A DNA stretch of 64,000 nucleotides, taken from assembly GCA_012798265.1 (NCBI GenBank), contig JAAZNM010000007.1, forward strand, positions 62,001-126,000, written 5' to 3'. This document shows positions 49,658-58,792 of the stretch, one piece after another; positions within the stretch are counted from its first letter, which is position 1; every line of letters starts with the position of its first letter. The position numbers and the translations under genes were made by a program. Below the pieces are notes generated by a model. That model ran no database searches. It was not told the origin of the DNA and worked only from the letters and a program-made list of their open reading frames with translations. The stretch comes from Candidatus Roizmanbacteria bacterium (GTDB lineage Bacteria; Patescibacteriota; Microgenomatia; UBA1406; GWC2-37-13).

Positions 49658-50765
49658 TAAATGATAAAAATTGTTGTTTGAACTTCTTTTGGGAAAATCT
49701 TTCTACTTGCTTTCGGGCCATCGCCCTTGACTGGTGTTTTAAATTGTAGGACATTAATTTATATCTTTCAAGTGTTTTGGCCAGACAAACCTCTTTTTGA
49801 TCATCAAACAAAATACCGGTTTTGTTTTCGGAGATTATTTCCTTAACCGCTCCTTTTCGGCAGGCAATTACCGGACAACCAAAATACTGGGCTTCAACAG
49901 CCGTATAACCGAAATCTTCCTCCTGGGGCATAATCAAAGCTTCTGCCTGTTCATAATATCCGGACAACTGGACGTCGGTAAGGTCCGATAAAAAACGGAT
50001 ATTTGGCAAAGCCATTTTTTTCAATTTTTCTTGCAGGCTCCCCTGACCTATGACGATTAAATTCAAATCCGGCCGTTGGTTAAAAACCTTAACGACCAGT
50101 TCAATTTTTTTATATGCCTCGAGTCTGGAAACAACCAAATAATATTTTTTGTTAAAAACAGGGGCGGTTTTTCCCATTTTTTTAATGTTCTGCCAATAAT
50201 CAATATCAAAAGGAGGATAGATTACCTCAGACGACCTTCCGTAATATTTCCGGCATCGGTCTACCACGGTTTTTGATATCGACAAAATTTTATCAGGCCT
50301 TTGGCTTGCGATAAGATCCCATTTTCTGAAATTGTTTAAAACTGGAGAAACCAATAATCTCGTCAAATGTCCGGGCAGATAATCGGTTACCTGTCCCCAA
50401 AAATACCGAGTCGGGGTCAACAAATAACAAAGATGCTTCGTGCCCGGTTTGGTGATTACCGATTTGGCGAAAGAAGAAGTCACCGAGATCACCAAATCGT
50501 ATCCGGACAGATCGAAAGATTCAAACGCGTACGGATAAAAAAAAAGCGACAAAAGGCGGTTTGATTTAATTATTTTCGGAAAACGGTTTATCAAAGAAGT
50601 TCTTACGGTCAGACCCTTAGCCCAGGATGCTTGTCTACGATCGTAATATGACGTATAAAAAACCGCTTCAGGCATTATTTTGTGAAAAGACAGAAGAACT
50701 CTTTCCACCCCTCCCCATTTATCCAACCAATCATAAACGATCGCGATTTTTTTATGATTAAGCAT
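49653..50765 (-). CDS. Glycosyltransferase family 4 (mannosyltransferase-like)
   Basis: The start at 50765 (MLNHKKIAIVYDWLDKWGG, 370 residues) restores the usual GT-B N-terminus and overlaps the previous gene by 8 bp; a longer frame upstream adds an unlikely tail. The N-domain has GGVERVLLSFHKIMPEA, the C-domain YYLVVSRLEAYKKIELVV, and the EX7E-type site is EDFGYTAVEAQYFGCPVIA. With manC next door, a GDP-mannose donor is likely but not proven. Confidence 0.9.
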   Translation of the reverse strand: MLNHKKIAIVYDWLDKWGGVERVLLSFHKIMPEAVFYTSYYDRRQASWAKGLTVRTSLINRFPKIIKSNRLLSLFFYPYAFESFDLSGYDLVISVTSSFAKSVITKPGTKHLCYLLTPTRYFWGQVTDYLPGHLTRLLVSPVLNNFRKWDLIASQRPDKILSISKTVVDRCRKYYGRSSEVIYPPFDIDYWQNIKKMGKTAPVFNKKYYLVVSRLEAYKKIELVVKVFNQRPDLNLIVIGQGSLQEKLKKMALPNIRFLSDLTDVQLSGYYEQAEALIMPQEEDFGYTAVEAQYFGCPVIACRKGAVKEIISENKTGILFDDQKEVCLAKTLERYKLMSYNLKHQSRAMARKQVERFSQKKFKQQFLSFI

Positions 50766-51852
50766 ACTGTTTATAAAGACCCATTGTCCGGCGCGACATC
50801 TCGGCAAAAGAAAAACGAGCTGCAATGTCGTTTATACCTTTTTTTTGTCTTTTGACGAAACCGTCGATTTTATCCCTAATGTCCGCTATATCCGTCGGAT
50901 CAAAAGACGTGTAATCTTTACCCATCAGTTCCCTAAAAACACTGATATCGGAAGCGATTACCGGCAAATTAAAGTAAGCCGCCTCAATAATCGGCAGCCC
51001 GAAACCTTCGGACAACGAAGGATGGATCAAAGCCAATGCATTTTTATAAAAATAGATTAATTCTGTCTGGTTGGCTCGAAAAATAAACTTGATCCTATCG
51101 TCAAGACCTAACGAAGTAATCTGCCGACGCAACCGTCCGGAAAAATAATCTTGCGGACCAATCAATAACAAATCGGCTTTGGTTTTACTCAAGGAAAAGG
51201 CCTTGACAAGGCTTTCCACGTTCTTATGCGGATAAAAATTGCCGACATAGATAAAAAAACCTTTTGGCGTATCTTTTTTTATGACGTTTTTGTCCTTGTT
51301 ATCCAAAATCTCGTAGTTAACGCCTTCGTGGATAAAGACTATTTTGTCATTGTATTTGGCGCCGAATTTTGAAATTATTTGTCGTTTGACCGCTTCGGTC
51401 GGCGTCACGATAACCGATGACTTCTCTATCTGTTGCCTAATAACCAAACGGTAAAAAAAGTGCTTGATTTGATACATTATAAAACCTTTTGTCGAAGAAA
51501 CGCCTGTTTTTAGAAAATAAGGTGTCAGATCATGGACAGTTATGATAAATTTCCTGTTGTAAAAAATCGGATAGCTGAAGTAGGTAAAATGCATCAAATC
51601 AAGATTGTCATTTTTGATAAGCGATAAAAAACCTATCTGTTCGGAGATGCTATGCCAACGAAAATTGGCCCGGCGTTTGACAAAGTTTTTGTTGGAAAAA
51701 ACAATTTTGTCGAAATCTTCGTCCAACAGATAAATATAAAATAAATACTCATTCCCTAATCGCGTATCTTGAAGATAATGGAGTAAATTTCGTACATAAA
51801 CACCAACGCCAGTTTGAAAATAAAGCCGGGCGTCGATGCCTATTTTTTTCAT
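50758..51852 (-). CDS. Glycosyltransferase family 4
   Basis: This is a GT-B retaining glycosyltransferase of 364 residues. N-terminal IGIDARLYFQTGVGVYVRNLL is the common WbaZ-like opening. The donor-binding domain has FIYVGNFYPHKNVESLVKAF and the EX7E motif EGFGLPIIEAAYFNLPVIASD. It overlaps both neighbours (8 bp and 4 bp). It builds part of the surface polysaccharide; the sugar is unknown. Confidence 0.92.
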   Translation of the reverse strand: MKKIGIDARLYFQTGVGVYVRNLLHYLQDTRLGNEYLFYIYLLDEDFDKIVFSNKNFVKRRANFRWHSISEQIGFLSLIKNDNLDLMHFTYFSYPIFYNRKFIITVHDLTPYFLKTGVSSTKGFIMYQIKHFFYRLVIRQQIEKSSVIVTPTEAVKRQIISKFGAKYNDKIVFIHEGVNYEILDNKDKNVIKKDTPKGFFIYVGNFYPHKNVESLVKAFSLSKTKADLLLIGPQDYFSGRLRRQITSLGLDDRIKFIFRANQTELIYFYKNALALIHPSLSEGFGLPIIEAAYFNLPVIASDISVFRELMGKDYTSFDPTDIADIRDKIDGFVKRQKKGINDIAARFSFAEMSRRTMGLYKQYA

Positions 51853-52736
51853 TTGGATATCTTGCTTTTAATATCGATAAAAAAATAGATTAATCTGTTG
51901 AAAAACTCCGGATATTTTGAGGAATAATGCTTTCTATAAAATATCTTCATAGCCTCGTAGAAATGAGATCTTGTCTTGCTCCTGACCTTTACGTTACGGT
52001 TTTTTAAGCCGCTGACATATTTGAGATGTAGAACTTCGGCTAAAGGATAGTAGATTATTTTATAACCGAGCGACTTTATTTTAAAAGAAAGATCCAAATC
52101 TTCGCCATACATAAAATAATCTCTATCAAAAGCTCCGGTTTTTTTTAGGATTGATGACCGGGTAAGATAAAACGCGCCGGTCGGGGAATCAATCTCATGA
52201 ATCGTATCCAGACTGCGGGTCGTCAGATGATATCCTCCAAAGATCCGGCCAAGCCCGGGAACTTTACCGAACAACCTCTCCAACTGAAAAAAATAACAGA
52301 ACGATCTCCAGACGGTAGGAAAACCCCGATGTGAGGCCGGATCAACTTGACCGCTTGGAAGAACCACTTTTATGGTCAGAGCTCCGATCTGTTGATGACT
52401 GTCCATAAGACTGAGAATATCTTCAAAATTAAGACCGTCAACGATAACGTCGGAGTTTAGGTAAAGAATATACTCACCTTGACTGATATCGAGAGCCTGA
52501 TTGTTTGCCCGACCATAGCCGACATTGGCTTCGTTTTTTATAAGTTTAAGCTCCGGCCATTTTTCCATCTCCTTTTTTATTGACAAAACCGTCTGGTCGG
52601 AAGAAGCGTTGTCTACAACAATGATTTCATAATCCGAAGGGAAACGTTCGAAGTTCTTTTTTAGATGACGAAGACAGTCGAGGGTAACATCTTCAGTATT
52701 ATACGAAACTATAACGATCGAGATTTTTTTCATCAA
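51849..52736 (-). CDS. Glycosyltransferase family 2 (rhamnosyltransferase-like)
   Basis: This inverting GT-A enzyme has 295 residues: SIVIVSYNTEDVTLDCLRHL at the start, IIVVDNASSDQT, a DxD-equivalent LYLNSDVIVDG and SPTGAFYLTRSSI, then the acceptor helix region FDRDYFMYGEDLDLSFKIKSLGY. The tail has an amphipathic/hydrophobic end (FFNRLIYFFID). It is the first gene of the glycan block, 11 bp after rpsI, so glycan genes can be read from the ribosomal operon. Confidence 0.92.
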   Translation of the reverse strand: MMKKISIVIVSYNTEDVTLDCLRHLKKNFERFPSDYEIIVVDNASSDQTVLSIKKEMEKWPELKLIKNEANVGYGRANNQALDISQGEYILYLNSDVIVDGLNFEDILSLMDSHQQIGALTIKVVLPSGQVDPASHRGFPTVWRSFCYFFQLERLFGKVPGLGRIFGGYHLTTRSLDTIHEIDSPTGAFYLTRSSILKKTGAFDRDYFMYGEDLDLSFKIKSLGYKIIYYPLAEVLHLKYVSGLKNRNVKVRSKTRSHFYEAMKIFYRKHYSSKYPEFFNRLIYFFIDIKSKISK

Positions 52737-52747
52737 AGGTCAAAATA

Positions 52748-53224
52748 TTAACGCTTCGGCGATTGTTTTTGCCGACGCGCCTTACCTCCGGTACCGACCT
52801 TTCTTCGTTCTCGAGTCCGAGCGTCTCTGGTAAGAAAACCTTCTTTTTTCAATATTGGTCGATAACTGTCTTTATCGGCTTTTTCAATCGCCCTCGACAG
52901 ACCTAATACCAATGCTTCCAGCTGACCCACCAAACCGCCTCCCCTTATCAAAACAGAAACTGCGAAACGGTCTTCATTATTGGTGACCTTTAAGGGTTTA
53001 AGATACTGGGATTTTTCCGCGTTGGAAGAAAAATAGCTGGCAATCGGTTTATGATTGACAAATATCTCCCCCTGTTTAATCTTAATCAGTTCTTTTGCTT
53101 CTTTTGACTTAACCGTAACCGTTTTTTCTTTGCCGGAAACCAAATAAAGCCTAACGCGAGCGAGCGATTCTTTGCGTCGGCCGATAGCTTCGTAATACTG
53201 CAAATTTTTTATCTTTTTAGCCAT
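52748..53224 (-). CDS. rpsI: Ribosomal protein uS9
   Basis: uS9 reaches the P-site tRNA with its C-terminal tail. The 158 residues include an N-terminal extension relative to the usual 130. The core YYEAIGRRKESLARVRLY, VLIRGGGLVGQLEALVLGLSRA and tail RRKVGTGGKARRQKQSPKR (ending in the conserved Lys-Arg) are clear. It follows rplM by 6 bp, the standard pairing. Confidence 0.97.
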   Translation of the reverse strand: MAKKIKNLQYYEAIGRRKESLARVRLYLVSGKEKTVTVKSKEAKELIKIKQGEIFVNHKPIASYFSSNAEKSQYLKPLKVTNNEDRFAVSVLIRGGGLVGQLEALVLGLSRAIEKADKDSYRPILKKEGFLTRDARTRERRKVGTGGKARRQKQSPKR

Positions 53225-53230
53225 AAAACT

Positions 53231-53665
53231 TTACTTTACTTTTAATTTTTCCTTATAAGGATGATTGTCATCGACAAAGATAAACAACCTTGTAAGCCTC
53301 CTGTCCCTTAATTTATTTTTTGGAAGCATACCCGAGACAGCTCTTTTGATAATCTCGGCGGGATTATCTGCCATTAATCGCTTATAAGCGACTGTTTTTT
53401 GACCGCTGGGATATCCTGAATAACTGGTATATTCCTTGGTATCGGCTTTTTTTCCGGTAACGATCACCTTCCGGGCATTAATGACTACCACATTATCTCC
53501 CATATCTAAATAGGAACAGTAGTTTGATTTATGTTTGCCCTGTAAAATTTTTACTATAGCGGAAGACAGTCTGCCCAAGACTTTACCGTTTGCGTCAATA
53601 ACGTGCCATTCTCTGACGATCTCACTGATTTTGACCGGTTTGGTTATTTTTGTTAAGTTGACCAT
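53231..53665 (-). CDS. rplM: Ribosomal protein uL13
   Basis: This 144-residue 50S protein is recognised by REWHVIDANGKVLGRLSS, GDNVVVINARKVIVTGKK, YKRLMADNPAEIIKRAVSGMLPKN and the closing DDNHPYKEKLKV. It is paired with rpsI; 2 bp follow the rplQ stop. Confidence 0.97.
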   Translation of the reverse strand: MVNLTKITKPVKISEIVREWHVIDANGKVLGRLSSAIVKILQGKHKSNYCSYLDMGDNVVVINARKVIVTGKKADTKEYTSYSGYPSGQKTVAYKRLMADNPAEIIKRAVSGMLPKNKLRDRRLTRLFIFVDDNHPYKEKLKVK

Positions 53666-53667
53666 AT

Positions 53668-54099
53668 TTATTTTTTCTTTTTTGTTTCAACAACTTTTTC
53701 TTGAGAAACTTCTCTTTTGACCTCGGCTTTTTTTTCTAAGACTACCGGATATGCCCATTCGACCTTAGCCGTTTCTACCCCATCCTCTAACCGTCTTCCT
53801 AATTTTATAATACGGGTGTATCCGCCGCTTTTGTCTTTTATAACCGGCCCTATCTGTTCAAAAAATATCTTGACCATTCTGGCGTCGCCGATCTTGGCCA
53901 TCAGATAGTTCCTGTTCGCTTCATTTTTCGTCTTTGATTTGTTGGCCAGTTTATCAAGATAAGACTTAAGGGCTTTAGCCTTGGTAATGGTCGTCACGAT
54001 TTTCCCCTCCCTGACAAAATTAGTCACCAGATGGCGTATAACGATACGCCCGGCATCAACACCTTTTTTGAACTTGTTTTTTTTAACTCCGTGTCTCAT
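53668..54099 (-). CDS. rplQ: Ribosomal protein bL17
   Basis: This 143-residue protein lines the exit-tunnel surroundings. Signature: RHGVKKNKFKKGVDAGRIVIRH-type opening (GRIVIRHLVTNFVREGKI), TTITKAKALKSYLDKL and GDARMVKIFFEQ. The C-terminal tail is Lys/Glu-rich and longer than usual. It follows rpoA as in most bacteria. Confidence 0.96.
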   Translation of the reverse strand: MRHGVKKNKFKKGVDAGRIVIRHLVTNFVREGKIVTTITKAKALKSYLDKLANKSKTKNEANRNYLMAKIGDARMVKIFFEQIGPVIKDKSGGYTRIIKLGRRLEDGVETAKVEWAYPVVLEKKAEVKREVSQEKVVETKKKK

Positions 54100-54124
54100 T
54101 TGATAAAATTGGAAACTGAAATTC

Positions 54125-55051
54125 TTAACTTAGACTTAAGTCCATTTTTTTCAACTCTTCCTCGATTAATTCTATCGATTTTTTACCGACACCCTTCATA
54201 GTCGTCAGCTTATCCTTGCCGACTTTGATGAGATCGGCCACCGTTTCAATATTCTCTCTCAGTAGAGCGTTAATAACTCTTGAAGGTAGATTGAGTTCGT
54301 CAATGATTATTTCCGACAATTTTTTGTCAACAACCGTTTGTTTATCGTCGACTGTCGATTCTTCCGACTTAACTTGGGGTTGATCTTTACCCGATAGAAT
54401 ATGATTGAAATAACCCGACAACAGCTCACAGGCTTCCCTAACCACCTCCGACGGCTTGACACTGCCATCGGTCGAAACCTCAAGAATCAAGCGGTCCAGA
54501 TTGCTTTTTCGACCTACTCTCGCTTCTTCGACTTTAAAATTGACTTTTTTTACCGGAGAAAAAAAAGCGTCCACGGGAACAAAACCAAACTCTTTTTTTT
54601 CTTGTTCTTCGGCCGACACGTAACCGACACCGACCTCAACTATCGCCTCTACTTCCAACTTAGTCTTATCGTCGGTAATCTCAGCGATATACAGGTCTTT
54701 GTCAACGACTTCAACCTCACCTTCAACGTCTTTACCCGTTACCACTCCTTTTCCTTTAGCTTCCAGCTTAATTTTGAAAGGGCCTTCCCCTTGATATTTG
54801 AATCTCAGCTGACGCAGATTAAGGACCATTTCTAATACCGATTCCTTTATGCCTTTGACACCGGTAAACAGGTGAGGGGCTCCGCCAATCTTAACCTGGG
54901 TGATGGCCACTCCCTTAAGGGAAGAAAGCAATGTTCTCCGCAAAGCATGGCCGATGCTCTGACCGAAACTCAAAGGCAAAGGTTCGATAATATACTTGCC
55001 GTAAATAGGAGTTTCTTCTATTTTTTGAGTATAAAAATTTGGAATAACCAT
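54125..55051 (-). CDS. rpoA: RNA polymerase alpha subunit
   Basis: The start at 55051 (MVIPNFYTQKIEETPIYG, 308 residues) matches the family N-terminus; an earlier in-frame ATG adds 15 unlikely residues and would overlap rpsD. Alpha-NTD: LSFGQSIGHALRRTLLSSLKG and the insert domain. A 25-residue acidic/Lys linker leads to the alpha-CTD with its helix-hairpin-helix (LPSRVINALLRENIETVADL, LTTMKGVGKKSIELI), which contacts UP elements and regulators. Confidence 0.98.
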   Translation of the reverse strand: MVIPNFYTQKIEETPIYGKYIIEPLPLSFGQSIGHALRRTLLSSLKGVAITQVKIGGAPHLFTGVKGIKESVLEMVLNLRQLRFKYQGEGPFKIKLEAKGKGVVTGKDVEGEVEVVDKDLYIAEITDDKTKLEVEAIVEVGVGYVSAEEQEKKEFGFVPVDAFFSPVKKVNFKVEEARVGRKSNLDRLILEVSTDGSVKPSEVVREACELLSGYFNHILSGKDQPQVKSEESTVDDKQTVVDKKLSEIIIDELNLPSRVINALLRENIETVADLIKVGKDKLTTMKGVGKKSIELIEEELKKMDLSLS

Positions 55052-55076
55052 AAAAAAATATAATTTATAAAAATTG

Positions 55077-55697
55077 TTACCGAGAATAAAATTCAATAAC
55101 CGACCTCAAATTGACCTGTTTATCTATGTCTTCGGTCGTCGGCTCGCCGATTATTTTACCAACGGCAGCTTTTTTTTCCAACCAGTTAGGAATAATGAGA
55201 TCCTTATTTTCCAGTTGTTTTTCCACATAGGGAATCTTCGTGGTCTTATCATTCTCAAAAGAAATGACATCGCCCAGCTTAGTTTGATAAGACGGATAGC
55301 TGACAACCTTACCGTTTACTTTTATATGGTGATGGCTGACTAATTGACGGGAGGAAGCTCTTGTGGGAGCAAATCCCAGACGGTAAACGACATTGTCCAA
55401 CCTTTTCTCCAAAAACAGGCTCAGGAAAAAAGCCGTATTACCGGTTTTCTTAATACCCATAAGGAAATATCTTTTTAACTGGTTTTCTGTTACGCCGAAG
55501 ATGAACCGCAGTTTTTGTTTTTCCTTCAATTGAAAACCATGTTCGGAAATTTTTTTCCTCAACCGGTTACCGTGCTGTCCCGGCGGTACATTCAGCTTTC
55601 TCAGAAGTCTGGCGTGCGACTTGGTCCCGACTGTTTTCAATCCAAGGTCGGCACCTTGCCTCCTGGCTATTCTGTTTCTCGAACCTGTATATCTCAT
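55077..55697 (-). CDS. rpsD: Ribosomal protein uS4
   Basis: This 206-residue 16S-binding assembly initiator is recognised by RYTGSRNRIARRQGADLGLK at the start, the PPGQHG motif, RLDNVVYRLGFAPTRASSRQLV and an S4 RNA-binding domain (HHHIKVNGKVVSYPSY). Cys residues are absent from the N-terminus, so it is the zinc-free form. Confidence 0.98.
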   Translation of the reverse strand: MRYTGSRNRIARRQGADLGLKTVGTKSHARLLRKLNVPPGQHGNRLRKKISEHGFQLKEKQKLRFIFGVTENQLKRYFLMGIKKTGNTAFFLSLFLEKRLDNVVYRLGFAPTRASSRQLVSHHHIKVNGKVVSYPSYQTKLGDVISFENDKTTKIPYVEKQLENKDLIIPNWLEKKAAVGKIIGEPTTEDIDKQVNLRSVIEFYSR

Positions 55698-55718
55698 AGA
55701 TTTGATGCTTTAATAAAA

Positions 55719-56093
55719 TTAAACCCTCCTTAACTTCGGCGGCCTGACTCCGTTATGGGGTATCGGAGTAATATCTATAATTCGGTTGACTTCAATCATT
55801 GATTCTTTGATAGCTCTTAAAGAAGCTTCTCTCCCCGGACCTATACCTTTGACAAAAACATCGGCCGTATTAAAGTTGTGGTCGACCATGGCTTTCTTCA
55901 AAACAGACTCGGTCGTTGTCGTGGCTGCGTAGGGAGTCGATTTTCTCGTTCCCGTAAATCCGTGCATTCCGGTTGAACCGACGCAGATAGGCTTACCGCT
56001 TTCGTCCGTTATGGTAACGATCGTGTTGTTAAAAGTAGCGGTTATATATATTTTACCGCTACTGACCACTCTTTTTGATTTTTTCTTAATCAT
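55719..56093 (-). CDS. rpsK: Ribosomal protein uS11
   Basis: This 124-residue platform protein shows GKIYITATFNNTIVTITD, AATTTTESVLKKAMVDHN, VFVKGIGPGREASLRAIK and ITPIPHNGVRPPKLRRV. It lies between rpsM and rpsD in the standard alpha-operon order. Confidence 0.98.
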   Translation of the reverse strand: MIKKKSKRVVSSGKIYITATFNNTIVTITDESGKPICVGSTGMHGFTGTRKSTPYAATTTTESVLKKAMVDHNFNTADVFVKGIGPGREASLRAIKESMIEVNRIIDITPIPHNGVRPPKLRRV

Positions 56094-56098
56094 AGGAA

Positions 56099-56536
56099 TT
56101 ATTTTTTAGCCGTTTCTTTCGCGGCGACTGTTTCCTGGGTTTTGTTCTGCTCTAGTTTTGCCCAAGCCTCTTTTTTAAGAGCACCGACCGTCTTTCTCTT
56201 ACCTCTTTTTGTCCTGGCGTTGGAACGAGTCCTTTGCCCCCGAACCGGCAAACTTCTAATGTGACGAATCCCCCTGTAACTGCCTATGTCTTTAAGACGC
56301 TTAATGTTTTCGGTCAACTCTTCACGCAGATCTCCCTCTATCTTCAAATCCTTCTCTATCAAGGAAGTAATTTTTTTCCATTCGTCTTCGTTCAGGTCTT
56401 TCACTCTTTTGTTTTTGTCTATCTTTACCTGATTGAGAACCTTGCCCGAATTACTCCAACCTATTCCGTAAAAGAGGGTCAGAGCGTACTCTATTCTTTT
56501 ATCGTCCGGTAATATTACTCCGTGCAATCTTACCAT
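56099..56536 (-). CDS. rpsM: Ribosomal protein uS13
   Basis: This 145-residue head protein contacts the P-site tRNA and 50S bridge. RLHGVILPDDKRIEYALT, FYGIGWSNSGKVL, RLKDIGSYRGIRHIRSLPVR and GQRTRSNARTKRGKRK are typical. The C-terminal tail (about 25 residues, Lys/Ala/Glu-rich) is longer than the E. coli form. Confidence 0.98.
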   Translation of the reverse strand: MVRLHGVILPDDKRIEYALTLFYGIGWSNSGKVLNQVKIDKNKRVKDLNEDEWKKITSLIEKDLKIEGDLREELTENIKRLKDIGSYRGIRHIRSLPVRGQRTRSNARTKRGKRKTVGALKKEAWAKLEQNKTQETVAAKETAKK

Positions 56537-56549
56537 AATTCAAGAAAAA

Positions 56550-56663
56550 TTATCCCTGTTTTTGTTTGTGTTTGGGATTGGAACAAATAATATAAAGACT
56601 ACCTTTTCTTTTCACCAACTTACACTTGGCACATATTTTCTTAACTGATGACCTTATTTGCAT
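56550..56663 (-). CDS. rpmJ: Ribosomal protein bL36
   Basis: A 37-residue protein, [15 protein letters not shown] followed by [12 protein letters not shown] and ending NPKHKQKQG. It has the zinc ribbon CxxC...C...H of the C+ type. It lies between infA and rpsM as usual, with 4 bp to infA. Confidence 0.96.
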   Translation of the reverse strand: MQIRSSVKKICAKCKLVKRKGSLYIICSNPKHKQKQG

Positions 56664-56667
56664 AAGC

Positions 56668-56883
56668 TTATTTTCTGTATATAATTCGACCCCGATCCAA
56701 ATCGTACTGAGTCATCTCTATTTTAACCTTATCTCCGGGCAAAATCTTAATATAGTTTTTTCTCATTTTGCCCGACAGATAACAGAGAATCGTCTTTTCC
56801 GAATCAAACAACTTGACTCGAAAAAGAGTGTTGGGAAGATTTTCCACTACCTCTCCCTCAACTATGATTACTCCGTCTTTCAT
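56668..56883 (-). CDS. infA: Translation initiation factor IF-1
   Basis: This 71-residue OB-fold factor occupies the A site during initiation. Recognised by [48 protein letters not shown] (in part) and the terminal YRK. It follows map. Confidence 0.97.
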   Translation of the reverse strand: MKDGVIIVEGEVVENLPNTLFRVKLFDSEKTILCYLSGKMRKNYIKILPGDKVKIEMTQYDLDRGRIIYRK

Positions 56884-56906
56884 AAAAAGTATATTTTACC
56901 ACAAAA

Positions 56907-57659
56907 TTACGTTAATATTAAAGTCTTTTTATCAGTAACGGCAACCGTATGTTCAAAACAGGCTGACAGGCTTCTATCCTCGGTAACGATAGACCAATCG
57001 TCGCCTTCTTCATAAGCTATGTTTTCTGTTCCCATGGCATAGATTACCTCAATGGCTATGGTCAAACCCGGCCGGATAAGCGGCGTCTTCCCTATTCTTT
57101 TTGACAGATATCCGTAGACATACGGATCTTCGTGAAGGTTCCTACCAATCCCGTGACCTGTCAATGGTTTTACCACGTGGTAACCTTTATCCGACACTCC
57201 TTTCTGTATCGCCAAAGATATGTCGCCGATATGCGATCCGTTTACCGCTTTATCAATAGCTTCAAAAAGCGTCTTCTGACCGGTGCTTAAGAAATCGGCA
57301 ACCCGCCGGTCTTTGCTCTGTCCGACTATAACCGTCGTCGCATAGTCCGTATGAAAACCCCGGTAGTACATGCCTATATCCAAGGTTAGTACGTCGCCGT
57401 TTTTCAAAACTCTTGACGAAGGCGGCGTATGGACTATCTGTTCATTGACCGGCAGACAAGTCGACCAATAATAATCCTTAACTTTTTTAAAAGAAGACTG
57501 ACCGCCTTCCTTAACAATCATCTGTTCGGCCGTTCTGTCTATCGTCTCGGTATCTACGCCGGGTCTTATCAGGGGTAATAGCTGTTTAACCACTTTCCTT
57601 AATCTCCGTCCTCCATCAATCATAGCCTCAATCTCTTTTTCTGTCTTTAAGCTGTACAT
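56907..57659 (-). CDS. map: Methionine aminopeptidase type I
   Basis: Map removes the initiator methionine. The start at 57659 (MYSLKTEKEIEAM, 250 residues) lies 1 bp after the adk-fusion stop; a longer frame upstream would overlap it. Metal ligands: Asp in LTLDIGMYY and HTDYATTV, His in GHGIGRNLHEDP, Glu in IAIEVIYAMG and FEHTVAV. Catalytic His near HTPPSS. The SecY-adk-map-infA order is the classical arrangement. Confidence 0.97.
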   Translation of the reverse strand: MYSLKTEKEIEAMIDGGRRLRKVVKQLLPLIRPGVDTETIDRTAEQMIVKEGGQSSFKKVKDYYWSTCLPVNEQIVHTPPSSRVLKNGDVLTLDIGMYYRGFHTDYATTVIVGQSKDRRVADFLSTGQKTLFEAIDKAVNGSHIGDISLAIQKGVSDKGYHVVKPLTGHGIGRNLHEDPYVYGYLSKRIGKTPLIRPGLTIAIEVIYAMGTENIAYEEGDDWSIVTEDRSLSACFEHTVAVTDKKTLILT

Positions 57660-57660
57660 A

Positions 57661-58788
57661 TCAAGAAAAATACACGGTTCTATATACCTCCTCCAACTTA
57701 TCCTCAAACTCTTCTATAGAAAAATTATTCTTTACCATAAAATCTGCAAAAGCGATTGTCGGCCCCATATTGGTACCCATAATTTCGTTCATATCTCTCT
57801 CTTCACCGTACAGTTCGCTCCTGTGCCTTCGACTGGAGGCCCTTTTATATCTTAAGTGCTTGTCGGCGAATATCGCCACCAGATAGATTTTTACCTTCGG
57901 TAGTTTGTTTTTTAAATATGTGTACTCTTCCCAAGAGCGCATTCCGTCGATGGCTATAACCAGGTTCTTGTCCAGGGCTTGAGAAATTTTTTTTTCATTC
58001 ATAATGGCAAAGGCGGCATCTCCGTATTTTTTTCTCCATTCCAATCTAAGCTTTTTATGGGTCGTTTCCGTATGAGGCAACTTGTGTCCGTCGACATAAT
58101 CATTAAGGATTTTCCCGAAATGGATAACGGGCAACCCTTTTTTGGCGTAGTAATCCGAGGCGGCTGTTTTACCCGCTCCCGGAAGACCGACAATAGCGAT
58201 TATCGCCTTTTGTTTTTTCTTCCAAATTCTGACGTGATTTTTGATCAGCTGCTTACCAAGGCTTTTAAGGATTTCCTGATTGACGTTCTCGATGGACTGG
58301 GTTCCGTCGATCTCAACTACCTTCCCATACTGCCGGTAATATTCAACCACCGGAATCGTCAGTTTTTTGTAAAGTTCGATCCTTTTCTTTAAAGCCGGCA
58401 GAGTTTCGTCGCCGCGGCTATTATCATTACGGTAAAGCAAACGCCAAAGAGCTTCCTTATCGGAAATCTCAAAATATATGATCTTATCGACGTTATTGCT
58501 GAACTTTTCCGCTTGTTTAACCGTTCTCGGAAAACCGTCCAAAATATAACCCCGTTTGTATTCTTCACGAGACAGGTAGCTGTTGACAATCTCGATTGTT
58601 TTTTCGTCGGGTATCAACATTCCTGAATTAAGCGTTTCTTTGATATAACGTCCCAACTGAGTCTTTTCCTTGGCAATTTGGCGGAATATATGTCCGGTTG
58701 AAAGATACGGAATATTCAACTGTTTTGACAGTAAATTCCCCTGGGTCGATTTACCTGCTCCTTGTATACCTATTAAAACTATTTTCAT
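57661..58788 (-). CDS. adk: Adenylate kinase fused to a second P-loop kinase (CoaE/UPF0200-like)
   Basis: The 375 residues contain two nucleotide kinases. Residues 1-185 are adenylate kinase (P-loop GIQGAGKST, YLSTGHIFRQIA, GYILDGFPRTVKQAE, RGDETLPALKKRIELY), with a very short LID and no zinc Cys. Residues about 195-375 start with another P-loop (AIVGLPGAGKT) and continue with VIHFGKILNDYV, VIAIDGMRSWEEY, VAIFADKHLRYKRASSR and FADFMVKNNFSIEEF. That order matches the archaeal UPF0200/dephospho-CoA-kinase-like family. No internal stop or frameshift separates them. The position between secY/rpmG and map is that of ordinary adk. The substrate of the second half is unknown. Confidence 0.88.
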   Translation of the reverse strand: MKIVLIGIQGAGKSTQGNLLSKQLNIPYLSTGHIFRQIAKEKTQLGRYIKETLNSGMLIPDEKTIEIVNSYLSREEYKRGYILDGFPRTVKQAEKFSNNVDKIIYFEISDKEALWRLLYRNDNSRGDETLPALKKRIELYKKLTIPVVEYYRQYGKVVEIDGTQSIENVNQEILKSLGKQLIKNHVRIWKKKQKAIIAIVGLPGAGKTAASDYYAKKGLPVIHFGKILNDYVDGHKLPHTETTHKKLRLEWRKKYGDAAFAIMNEKKISQALDKNLVIAIDGMRSWEEYTYLKNKLPKVKIYLVAIFADKHLRYKRASSRRHRSELYGEERDMNEIMGTNMGPTIAFADFMVKNNFSIEEFEDKLEEVYRTVYFS

Positions 58789-58792
58789 GGCA

